Positions 1 through 7,327 of a DNA stretch of 64,000 nucleotides are shown here, piece by piece (within the stretch, counting starts at the first letter, position 1; every line of letters starts with the position of its first letter). A program made the position numbers and the translations under genes. The notes under the pieces were generated by a model. The model did no database searches. It had not been told where the DNA came from and worked only from the letters and a program-made list of their open reading frames with translations. Origin of the DNA: Chloroflexota bacterium (lineage in GTDB: Bacteria; Chloroflexota; Limnocylindria; Limnocylindrales; CSP1-4). The DNA lies in the NCBI GenBank assembly GCA_021783095.1, contig JAJXUG010000016.1, positions 1 to 64,000 of the forward strand. The letters run 5' to 3'.

Positions 1-1969
1 CGAAGTACTTGTCGCCCTTGCCGAACTGCTCGACCGCGGTCTTCTCGTCGGGGTTGTTCATGAAGTTGACATAGCGCTTGAGGATCTCGGGGTCGAACTC
101 GAGCGTCTCCTTGAGCACCCGCCGGTACCCCGCGTTGTCCTCGTCGCGGAGCATGTGCATGAACGCGCTGTTGTAGACGCGGTGCATGCCGAGCGTGCGG
201 ACGAAGTAGCCCTCAAGGAGCCAGAAGGCCTCGGCGAGGAGCAGCGTGTCGGGCACCTCCGCGGCGACCCGGTCCACGACCTCGCGCCAGAACTCGCCGG
301 GCATCGCGGCGTCGAACTCCTCGGCCGTCATCGTCCCGAACTCGGCGCGCGACGGGATGGCGCCGCCGCCCTCGCCTGGCGCAGGGAACCACAGCCGCCG
401 GACGTGCTTGCGGGCGAGGACCATCGCGGCGTCGAACCGGATCACCGGGAACCGCCGCGCGACCGCCAGGATCGCCTGGACCACCTGCTCCCGGACGACG
501 GCCTGGCTGAAGTCCAGCTGCGCCGTGTCGTTCCACGGGAAGCTCGTGCCGTCGTTGCCGTGGTAGATGTACCGCTGCTCGCCGGTCCAGCGGTTGCGCC
601 ACTCGAAGGTGACCGCGGCGTCCGAGTTGTCCCAGTAGTGGTCCTCGAGCCGGACCTCGAGGCTGCCGTAGTCGGCCAGGTTCTCGCCGTTGTAGGTGTA
701 GGCCGGGTAGGGCGGCTCGGGGATCGAGAGGAACCACTCCGGGTGCTCGGCAACCCAGTGCGAGTCGATGCCCATGTGGTTGGGCACCATGTCGGACGCG
801 AGGCGGATCCCGCGCTGCCACGCCTTGTGGCGAAGCGCCTCCCAGGCCGGCTCGCCGCCCAGGTCGTCGGCGATGCGGTAGTCGTCGAGCGAGTAGGCCG
901 AGGCGGCCGCGTCGGGGTTGCCGCGCCAGGCCTTGATGCGCTGGCTGGCCCGGCTCCGCTGCCACAGGCCGATGAGCCACAGCCCGGTGATGCCCCACCC
1001 GGCGAGCCGGTCGAGCTCCTCGTCCGGGATGGCGTCGAGCGTGTGGATCTCGCGCTGGTACGTCCGCGAGAGCTGGTCGAGCCAGACGTGGGTGCTCTTG
1101 GCGACGAGCACCAGGCGCGGCATCCAGGCGGAGTCGCTCGAGAAGCGCTCCGGCTCCGCGTCGAGCCCGGCGAGGTCCGCGACATCGGCCCGGCCCCCGG
1201 CATCGCCCGCCCCGCCCCCGCCGAATCGCAGGTGCAGGCCGCGCTCCTCCTCGGCGATCACATCGAGCGTGAGCAGCATGCGGTCCAGCAGGCCGAGCAG
1301 CCTGTCGCCCAGCAGCGCGCTCCAGGTGTCGCGGACGTAGCGCAGCTGGCCGGCGAGCGAGGTCGGGTGGGCCCGCGCGGGCGCCCGCAGGAGCTCGACG
1401 AGGGTCTCGCCGTTGGGGCCGATGGGCCGGCGGGCCGCGTGGTAGGCCTCCAGCGCGAGCATCGAGGCGTCGCGCTCCTCGCGGGGGAGCGGGGAGTCGT
1501 CGACCAGCGGCCAGAGCGGGCGCGCGGCGGGGTTCTCGTTCGCGATCCGGACGAGCAGCAGCTCTTCGAGGCGGACGGGCTCTGTCGCGTCCTCGACGTC
1601 GGGGAACTCGCCGGCCACCGCGTCGAGCAGCTCGGCGAGGTCCTCGTCGCCCAGTGCCTCGCCCACGGCTGAGGTGGAGGCCGGCATGCCGGCCGTCGGG
1701 TCCAGCTCAGCCGCGCGCTCGACGAGGAGGTGGAAGATCTCGTGGAGGAGCTCGAGCGCGGCCAGTTCGCCGGCCTGGGCCGAGGGTGCCCCGGGCGGCA
1801 GCGTCGCGTTGAGGGCCGCCACGACGCGGCGCGCGGCCGGCAGGTTGGCGGCCAGTCGCCGGCGCGCGGCTCCCGCGGCCGTCTCCGGGCCGCCGGTCCC
1901 GGTCCCGTTCGTTGGGGCGTCTAGGCGAAACCGACGTCGAGCGGTCCGCGAGAGGGGCAGCGCACGCAT
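1..1969 (-). CDS. GH13 alpha-amylase-family enzyme, C-terminus cut by the window edge
   Basis: The frame is open from an ATG at 1969 to the left edge, giving 656 residues with the C-terminus missing. GH13 conserved regions appear in order: SDMVPNHMG near residue 391 (region I), IRFDAAM near 513 with the expected nucleophile Asp, LLAEAFW near 580 with the expected acid/base Glu, and NFMNNPDE near 638-642 (region IV). The usual NHD of region IV reads NPD, so the substrate-stabilising His is replaced by Pro. A helical N-terminal region of about 340 residues precedes the barrel. The role is probably hydrolysis or transfer on alpha-1,4-glucans in the cytoplasm; no signal peptide is seen. Neighbouring glycogen genes support this. 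The exact specificity is unknown. Confidence 0.85.
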   Translation of the reverse strand, partial: MRALPLSRTARRRFRLDAPTNGTGTGGPETAAGAARRRLAANLPAARRVVAALNATLPPGAPSAQAGELAALELLHEIFHLLVERAAELDPTAGMPASTSAVGEALGDEDLAELLDAVAGEFPDVEDATEPVRLEELLLVRIANENPAARPLWPLVDDSPLPREERDASMLALEAYHAARRPIGPNGETLVELLRAPARAHPTSLAGQLRYVRDTWSALLGDRLLGLLDRMLLTLDVIAEEERGLHLRFGGGGAGDAGGRADVADLAGLDAEPERFSSDSAWMPRLVLVAKSTHVWLDQLSRTYQREIHTLDAIPDEELDRLAGWGITGLWLIGLWQRSRASQRIKAWRGNPDAAASAYSLDDYRIADDLGGEPAWEALRHKAWQRGIRLASDMVPNHMGIDSHWVAEHPEWFLSIPEPPYPAYTYNGENLADYGSLEVRLEDHYWDNSDAAVTFEWRNRWTGEQRYIYHGNDGTSFPWNDTAQLDFSQAVVREQVVQAILAVARRFPVIRFDAAMVLARKHVRRLWFPAPGEGGGAIPSRAEFGTMTAEEFDAAMPGEFWREVVDRVAAEVPDTLLLAEAFWLLEGYFVRTLGMHRVYNSAFMHMLRDEDNAGYRRVLKETLEFDPEILKRYVNFMNNPDEKTAVEQFGKGDKYF

Positions 1970-2047
1970 GGCCGAAGTGTCGCACCTCGGGCGGCGGCGC
2001 GGCAGGGGTGCGTTGCGGCCGGGCTGGTCGTCAGCGCCGGCTCGTGG

Positions 2048-3034
2048 TCACGTCTGGCCGTCCTTCGACGCCCCGCCGGCCACACGCTCGAGCGCCCGGC
2101 GCAGCAGCTCGAAGGCCGCGGGGTCGAACTCGTAGGTCCACTCGCGCAGGCGCTCCGGACGCTGGAAGCGCCCCTCGAGGCCGAGCGCCATCGCCTCGCG
2201 CGAGAGCAGGACCAGGTCCGCCTCGCGGTCCACGAGATCCAGCTCGGCCTCGGTGTGGGCGACCGCGGACAGCACGCGCACGTCGCTCGAGCCCGAGAGC
2301 TGGAGCACCTCGGCGATGTTCTCGACGCCCCGCTGCGAACCGCACACGACGCCCACCTTGGAGCCCGCGCGCAGCTGGCTGATCTCGTGCACCAGGGACA
2401 TGTAGCCGGGCCCGACGAGCATCGCGACCACCGGCACCCTGCCGGCGACGTAGGCCTGCGCCTCGTCGGCGTGGAACGTCGTGGTTGCGACCAGGTCGTA
2501 GTGGTAGCGCTCGAGGCGGTCGGGGAGGTCGTCGAGGAGGACCGGGATGACCTCGAGGCGCTCCGGGAACGCCTCGGTGATCCGCTCCGCATCGACGGCC
2601 GCGTCGGCGCTGGTGCACTCCGCGAACAGGATGCGCAGGTGCGGGCCCGGTCGCTTGCGCTCGGTCGCGGCCGTGAACGTGGCCTGCGCGACCTCGTCGG
2701 GGGCGAAGCCCAGCTGCGCGGCCCGGCGCAGGGTCTCGGCCACGATGCCCGCCAGCGCTTCGGACCCGCGACGGACCGGCGGCCGGTCGACGACCCGGGT
2801 GCCCGCCCCGTGGCGCCCCTCGACGTACCCGCCGTCGGCGAGCCGGCGATACACGGCGCGGATCGTGTTGGGGTTGACGCGCAGCGCGGCGCCGAGCTCG
2901 CGGACCGGCGGCAGGCGTGTGCCGGGCTGAAGGCGCCCCGACTCGATCTGGTAGGCGAGCTGCCAGAAGATCTGGGTGGAGATCGGGACGTCCGAGTCGC
3001 GCTCGATGTCCAGCGCATGCCGAGAAGCCGCCAT
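2048..3034 (-). CDS. GntR-family transcription regulator with C-terminal sensor domain
   Basis: DNA-binding regulator of 328 residues from the ATG at 3034. The N-terminal winged helix is typical of GntR: it contains PISTQIFWQLAYQIESG, LPPVRELGAALRVNPNTIR and a YVEGRHGAGTRV wing. The C-terminal 200 residues look like an alpha/beta ligand-binding or regulatory fold, and the ligand cannot be read. An in-frame ATG at 3148 would add 38 Ser/Ala/Gly-rich residues, but it abuts an operator-like palindrome and has no ribosome site, so the shorter start is preferred. The gene is divergent from a tiny membrane-protein gene and probably controls it and itself through the shared spacer. Confidence 0.85.
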   Translation of the reverse strand: MAASRHALDIERDSDVPISTQIFWQLAYQIESGRLQPGTRLPPVRELGAALRVNPNTIRAVYRRLADGGYVEGRHGAGTRVVDRPPVRRGSEALAGIVAETLRRAAQLGFAPDEVAQATFTAATERKRPGPHLRILFAECTSADAAVDAERITEAFPERLEVIPVLLDDLPDRLERYHYDLVATTTFHADEAQAYVAGRVPVVAMLVGPGYMSLVHEISQLRAGSKVGVVCGSQRGVENIAEVLQLSGSSDVRVLSAVAHTEAELDLVDREADLVLLSREAMALGLEGRFQRPERLREWTYEFDPAAFELLRRALERVAGGASKDGQT

Positions 3035-3141
3035 CGGCCCTGCGAGGGTTGCAGCGGAGGGTCCAGATGGGGCCGAACCGGCGGCGGAAAGGCCTGCGGT
3101 CGCGTGACCTTCGGTCGTCTGGGAGGGGCCGTTTCGGCTCG

Positions 3142-3170
3142 TTGACATAGTTGACTAGTCCAACTAATCT
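3142..3170 (+). promoter_or_regulatory. Promoter of the tiny membrane-protein gene
   Basis: A consensus -35 TTGACA at 3142-3147 is followed after exactly 17 bases by TAATCT at 3165-3170. It points toward the small gene that starts at 3197. This is a visual match only. Confidence 0.5.
3149..3165. promoter_or_regulatory. Inverted-repeat operator between the GntR gene and the small membrane gene
   Basis: AGTTG and CAACT form perfect 5-bp arms around ACTAGTC, itself containing the palindrome ACTAGT. The site fills the spacer between the -35 and -10 of the plus-strand promoter, where a bound GntR dimer would block polymerase. The assignment to this regulator is an inference. Confidence 0.5.
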
Positions 3171-3196
3171 CTGACTTGGCCTAGCTGACTATACCA

Positions 3197-3373
3197 ATGC
3201 ACAGCCCCGCAGCTGAGCCGGAAGCGAGCGCACCCGTGGAACTCCTCATCTTCGCCATCGTCGTCATCTTCCTCCTTGGCGCCTTCAGCGCGCTGGCCTC
3301 CGAAGTCGGCGTGGACTCCCGAGACATCTCCGACGATCCCCACCGCTCCACGTACCCGGTGTCCATGTCCTAG
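3197..3373 (+). CDS. Tiny single-pass membrane protein (58 aa)
   Basis: An open frame from ATG 3197 to TAG 3371 encodes 58 residues. One hydrophobic helix, LLIFAIVVIFLLGAFSALA at about residues 16-34, is followed by a short polar tail beginning EVGVDSRDISDD. This layout, with a helix followed by a VDSRD-type motif, resembles small membrane proteins I associate with Chloroflexota, but no function is known to me. A GTG at codon 14 (3236) would give a shorter protein starting directly at the helix. The gene is divergent from the GntR gene with a shared promoter/operator and is followed by a strong terminator, which argues that it is a real transcription unit. Confidence 0.6.
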   Translation: MHSPAAEPEASAPVELLIFAIVVIFLLGAFSALASEVGVDSRDISDDPHRSTYPVSMS

Positions 3374-3439
3374 CCGCCTCCCCACCAACCGCGACGGTCT
3401 CGGGCGTCGACCCTCCCCCTCCTTCCGACGCTCGTGACT

Positions 3440-3466
3440 CTGGCCCCCGGCTCGTCCGGGGGCCAG
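3440..3466. terminator. Terminator hairpin between convergent genes
   Basis: A perfect 11-bp stem, CTGGCCCCCGG with CCGGGGGCCAG, encloses a 5-base loop. It lies between the small membrane gene and the convergent GH57 gene and could serve both. There is no T-run. Confidence 0.65.
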
Positions 3467-3471
3467 ACGCG

Positions 3472-4953
3472 TTAACGGCCGGGCACGTTGAGCGGCAGAC
3501 GTGCAGCGGCCCGGGCCGCGCTTCCTCGGGGCTCCGGCGGGGGCTGGCCGATCTCCGCGAGCGCGTGTCGGTAGATCGTCGAGCCGTCGATCCCCATGGC
3601 GGGGGAGCGCATGATCGAGAGGTCCGCCACGAGCCGTGCCTCGAGCCGCGTGGCGGCCAGCCCGTCCACGATTCGAACCGCGCGCGCCGCTGCCAGCATG
3701 TTCTGCGCGGTCTCGGGCCGGGTCGGGTCGTCCCAGTACCACCCGTCCGAGGCGAACATCGCCAGCCGCCATCGCTGCGCCTCGAGGATCGCCGCCAGCT
3801 GCCGCCGGTCGTCGGGCGTGCTGTGCGGGCCGAGGCAGGCGGCGGCGTAGTCCTCGGCGCTCACGAGCCCCAGCACCACGTCGACGTAGCCGTTGCGCGC
3901 ATGCCAGACGTCGTCGAGACCGGGGAGCTCGGACGCGAAGGCCTCGGTTACCGTGTCGATCGCGCCGGCGAGCCGGTCGAGCGCCCCGCGCAGGGGCGCC
4001 TTCCAGCGGCCGTCGGGCACGTCGGGGCACTCGCCCCCCCAGCGCAGGACGCCGTGATGGCAGCTCCACGAGGTGCGCTCGCGGATCCGGATCTCGGGGT
4101 GCTGGTGGTTGGCGGGCTCCGCCAGCAGCGACGCGAGGGTGACGACGTCGAAGCCCCGGTCCGGGGTGCCGGGCGCCGGGTCCACAAGCGCGCGCAGGAA
4201 GTAGTCGCGGAAGTGCTGGTGGTGGCCGTAGAGCTCGCCGTCGGACGCGATGACGATCGTCGGCGCGGTGCCGTCCGCCAGGGGTGTGCTGAGCCGCGGC
4301 GCGATGCGGTCTCGCGCGAAGGCATGGGCGTCGGAGGTGAGCGATGCGTCGAATGACACCGAGCTCGAGAGGTCGCCGTCGTAGAAGGCCACCGCCATGT
4401 GGCGCCCCTCGCCCAGGTCGACGCGATACGCCCGCCGGTCGAGGTGCGGGGCGTCCGCCTGCCACGGCGCGAGCACGGTGCCCTGCACGCCCGCCTCGGC
4501 GGCCACCCGCATCGTCGCCAGGTCGATGGCCATCTCCGGGAACCAGATCGCCGTTGCCGGCCGGCCGAACCGGACCTCGAAGTCGCGGAGGCCCCAGTGG
4601 ACCTCCGTGGTGCGGTCATGGAGGGGGGCGAACGGCAGGATCGAGTGGTGGAACGCCTGGGCGATCCCGGGGCCCGCGTCGCGCCCGCCACCCCTGCGGT
4701 CGGCCTCCACGAAACCCGCCAGCACGTCCGGCGCGGCGTCGGCGAGGTAGTGCGAGAGGGTGGGGCCCAGGTCCCATGACGCGTAGGCGAGCGAGCCCTG
4801 CTCGGCGTTGGGCCGGTAGCACTCGGCGGTGATCCGCTCGTTCCAGTCGCGGTACGGCGCAGCGTCGGGATCCGGCGGCAGCTCGCCCGTGAACGGGTCG
4901 AGGCGCATCGGCTGGTAGAAGTGCGCGTGGACGACGACACGGCCTCGGATCAT
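3472..4953 (-). CDS. GH57-family protein with DUF3536-like C-terminal part
   Basis: Predicted alpha-glucan-active enzyme of the retaining GH57 family, 493 residues. Motifs include an HxH-type opening (VVHAHFYQP, residues 7-15), AIWFPE ending at Glu140, and SDGELYGHH with Asp238 and Glu240. Further on, ERTSWSCHHGVLRWGG followed by a long helical stretch matches the DUF3536 part of larger proteins I recall as roughly 800 residues, so this one appears shortened. No signal peptide is seen, so a cytoplasmic location is expected. It follows two other glucan genes on the same strand. The exact reaction is uncertain. Confidence 0.8.
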   Translation of the reverse strand: MIRGRVVVHAHFYQPMRLDPFTGELPPDPDAAPYRDWNERITAECYRPNAEQGSLAYASWDLGPTLSHYLADAAPDVLAGFVEADRRGGGRDAGPGIAQAFHHSILPFAPLHDRTTEVHWGLRDFEVRFGRPATAIWFPEMAIDLATMRVAAEAGVQGTVLAPWQADAPHLDRRAYRVDLGEGRHMAVAFYDGDLSSSVSFDASLTSDAHAFARDRIAPRLSTPLADGTAPTIVIASDGELYGHHQHFRDYFLRALVDPAPGTPDRGFDVVTLASLLAEPANHQHPEIRIRERTSWSCHHGVLRWGGECPDVPDGRWKAPLRGALDRLAGAIDTVTEAFASELPGLDDVWHARNGYVDVVLGLVSAEDYAAACLGPHSTPDDRRQLAAILEAQRWRLAMFASDGWYWDDPTRPETAQNMLAAARAVRIVDGLAATRLEARLVADLSIMRSPAMGIDGSTIYRHALAEIGQPPPEPRGSAARAAARLPLNVPGR

Positions 4954-5060
4954 GACACCACACGGTACCGCCCGCCGCGGGTCCCGCGTGAGGCACGGCG
5001 GCGCGGCCTTGCCCGCTGGCGCGGCGGACTCCCGGATGTGGCGTCAGGTCCAGCGGCGCG

Positions 5061-7289
5061 TCAGCCCCGCGCCGCGCGCTCCTGGGCATCGCGGTCGCGC
5101 GCGACCGCGACCGACTGGCGAACGGCGAACCGGTGGACGGAGCCCGGCTCGAGGCGGACCAGCCACGAGAGCAGCAGGGCCGAGCCCTGGTACACGCGCT
5201 CGAAGCCGGACTCCGAGTTGGAGACCGTCTCGATGGGGCTCCACCAGGCGTCCGCCGCGGGCTCGGGGCGGGCCGTGACCGCGATGCCCACCCAGTCGTT
5301 GCCGTAGCCGATCTCGTCCACGCCCGTCGCGGTGCCGGCGGAGTCGTGGGCCGTGCGCGCGCCCCGCACGTCGTACCACGCCGAGGGGTTGCCGCCGCCG
5401 CCCAGCAGGTGGATCCCCAGCTCGACCCCGAGCCGCGCCTCGAGCGCCTCGCTCCCGCGGTGGTGGACCTCGAGCTCGACGAGCAGCTCGGGGTCCAGCC
5501 GCCCGCCCAGGAGGCGGATCGTCTTGGACAGCCCGACCGGCTGGCCCAGCACGTTGCCCTCCCGGGACAGCGACACCTGCCCCGGGGCGAGGTGGTCCAC
5601 CCTGAACTCGCCGTCGCGGAAGTCGGCGATCTCGCGCTCGCGCGCGGTTGCGTACTCCTGGGGCGTGGTCGCCGGGTCGAGGAACCTGACCAGCGCCGAG
5701 CGCCGCTCGTGGTCGTCGTAGTGGAGCCGGGCGGAGAGGCCGGCCTCCTTGGTCAGCACGATGTCGTGGATCGATGCCGGAGCCGCGCCCGCCTCGGCTG
5801 CTGTGCCGACGCCTCCGTTGACCGCGGAGCTTGCCGCGTCGCCGTCGCCCTTGGCGAGCGCTGCGGATGCCGCCTCCTCAGCTGCCGCCTTGGCATCGTG
5901 CGCCCGGAGCGTCTGGTGGTAGGCCTCGGGACGGCGGCGCAGGACCGCGGCCAGCGCGTGGCGGGCCGCCCGCACGTCCCAGGCGCTGATGCCCCCGCCC
6001 TCGGTGGGCTTGACCGTCACCACCTGGCCGGGCTCCGCGAGGAGGACCTCGGCCCGCCCGTCCATGTCGAGGTCGGCGAACTCCGCCTCCGTCAGCGTCC
6101 CCAGCGCGGCGTCGGCGGCATCCTCGGCCGCGATCAGGTGCTCGAGCGTGGCGAGGCGCATGTGCGAGATGTAGATCCCGCCGAACAGCCCGTGCCAGTA
6201 GCAGTCGTTCGACTGGCCGCGGTGGAGGTGGTCCCGGGCTGCGAGGCTGTCCGGCCCGGCCGGCATCGCGGCCACTTTGGCGGACGCCCGGAGCATCTGC
6301 TTGTGGAGGTCGTTGATCTCGCGGTACTTCACCTGGAAGTTCCGCCAGAAGCCGCCCCGCAGCCAGCGCGCGTCGGGCTTGTGCTGCTCGATCGCGTCGT
6401 GGAGCAGCTGGTGGAACACCACGGTCTCGTCGGCCGGCAGCGCCCACTCGCCCATCTCCATGTACGAGGAGGTGGGGACGTAGACGCGCCCGATCGGCGG
6501 CTCGCGCTCGAGCCACTGCGAGGGCGTGACGGTCGTCAGCCACGACGCGTTCGCCTCGAGCGCCTCGAAGAAGCGGTCCACCCAGCGGCCCTCGCCCCAG
6601 CAGTGGGCGTACGTCGTGGGCCAGGCGCCGAACTTCTCGCCGTCGTCGCCCATCATGCCCACGCGATCGCCCGCCTTGGTGGCGTGGTCGCGCAGGTACT
6701 CGATGACCGACTCGACCGTGCCGAACGGGATCCGGTAGCGAAGCCCCTGCTCGGTGCCGAACACCGTCAGCAGCTGGCCCTGGTCCTCGGTGGTGTAGGC
6801 GCCCCAGAGGTTCTCCTCGGGGATGGCCGCCGCGCGGAAGTGCTGGTCGTCCAGGATGGTCCAGCGGTAGCCCGCCGCGACGAGCGAGGTGGGCAGGTCG
6901 GGCTCCCAGACGCGCTCGGCGAGCCAGGCGCCCCTCGGCCGGCGCCCGGTGATCTGCTCGATCGTCGACGCCATCCGGGTGAGCTGGTCGACCCGGTCGT
7001 GCTCGGGCAGCGTGGCGAGGATCGGCTCGTACAGGCCGCCGCCGAGCAGTTCCACCTGGTCGTGCGCGACGAGCCCGCCGAGCCGCTCGAGGAACTGCGG
7101 GCGCTCAGCCGCCAGCCACTCGAGCAGCGGGCCGGTGTAGTGGAGCGAGAGGCGCACGCCGTGATGACGCTCCAGCGCCTCGAGCATCGGCAGGTACGCC
7201 TGGTCGTAGACCTCGGCGAAGACCCAGCCGAAGTTGCCGACGGGCTGGTGATTGTGGATCGCCAGCGCGAGCGAGATCCGCGGGGCCAA
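5061..7289 (-). CDS. GH57 4-alpha-glucanotransferase/alpha-amylase
   Basis: Retaining GH57 enzyme of 742 residues that would move or hydrolyse alpha-1,4-glucan segments during glycogen use. HNHQP is at residues 12-16, GAWLAERVWEP holds the predicted nucleophile Glu125, and MMGDDGEKFG holds the acid/base Asp near 215-216. The C-terminal half matches the beta-rich DUF1925/DUF1926 arrangement. The frame stays open far upstream to 8141, but that part is out-of-frame phosphorylase sequence. The start is a TTG at 7289 with GGAGGA six bases before it, just ahead of the conserved family N-terminus. It lies 38 bases after the phosphorylase gene, so the two are probably co-transcribed. Confidence 0.9.
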   Translation of the reverse strand: MAPRISLALAIHNHQPVGNFGWVFAEVYDQAYLPMLEALERHHGVRLSLHYTGPLLEWLAAERPQFLERLGGLVAHDQVELLGGGLYEPILATLPEHDRVDQLTRMASTIEQITGRRPRGAWLAERVWEPDLPTSLVAAGYRWTILDDQHFRAAAIPEENLWGAYTTEDQGQLLTVFGTEQGLRYRIPFGTVESVIEYLRDHATKAGDRVGMMGDDGEKFGAWPTTYAHCWGEGRWVDRFFEALEANASWLTTVTPSQWLEREPPIGRVYVPTSSYMEMGEWALPADETVVFHQLLHDAIEQHKPDARWLRGGFWRNFQVKYREINDLHKQMLRASAKVAAMPAGPDSLAARDHLHRGQSNDCYWHGLFGGIYISHMRLATLEHLIAAEDAADAALGTLTEAEFADLDMDGRAEVLLAEPGQVVTVKPTEGGGISAWDVRAARHALAAVLRRRPEAYHQTLRAHDAKAAAEEAASAALAKGDGDAASSAVNGGVGTAAEAGAAPASIHDIVLTKEAGLSARLHYDDHERRSALVRFLDPATTPQEYATAREREIADFRDGEFRVDHLAPGQVSLSREGNVLGQPVGLSKTIRLLGGRLDPELLVELEVHHRGSEALEARLGVELGIHLLGGGGNPSAWYDVRGARTAHDSAGTATGVDEIGYGNDWVGIAVTARPEPAADAWWSPIETVSNSESGFERVYQGSALLLSWLVRLEPGSVHRFAVRQSVAVARDRDAQERAARG

Positions 7290-7294
7290 CGTCT

Positions 7295-7300
7295 TCCTCC
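7295..7300 (-). promoter_or_regulatory. Ribosome-binding site that decides a TTG start
   Basis: GGAGGA on the minus strand lies five bases upstream of TTG 7289. It separates the real GH57 gene from a misleading 284-codon upstream extension. Confidence 0.7.
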
Positions 7301-7327
7301 GTTGCGGCCGGGGCTGCCGGCGGTGGG

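Noticed and set aside
155-1672. 505-codon plus-strand frame opposite the GH13 gene
   Set aside because: Arg/Val/Asp/Gly-rich shadow of the minus-strand gene, with no family motif. The opposite frame carries all GH13 motifs.
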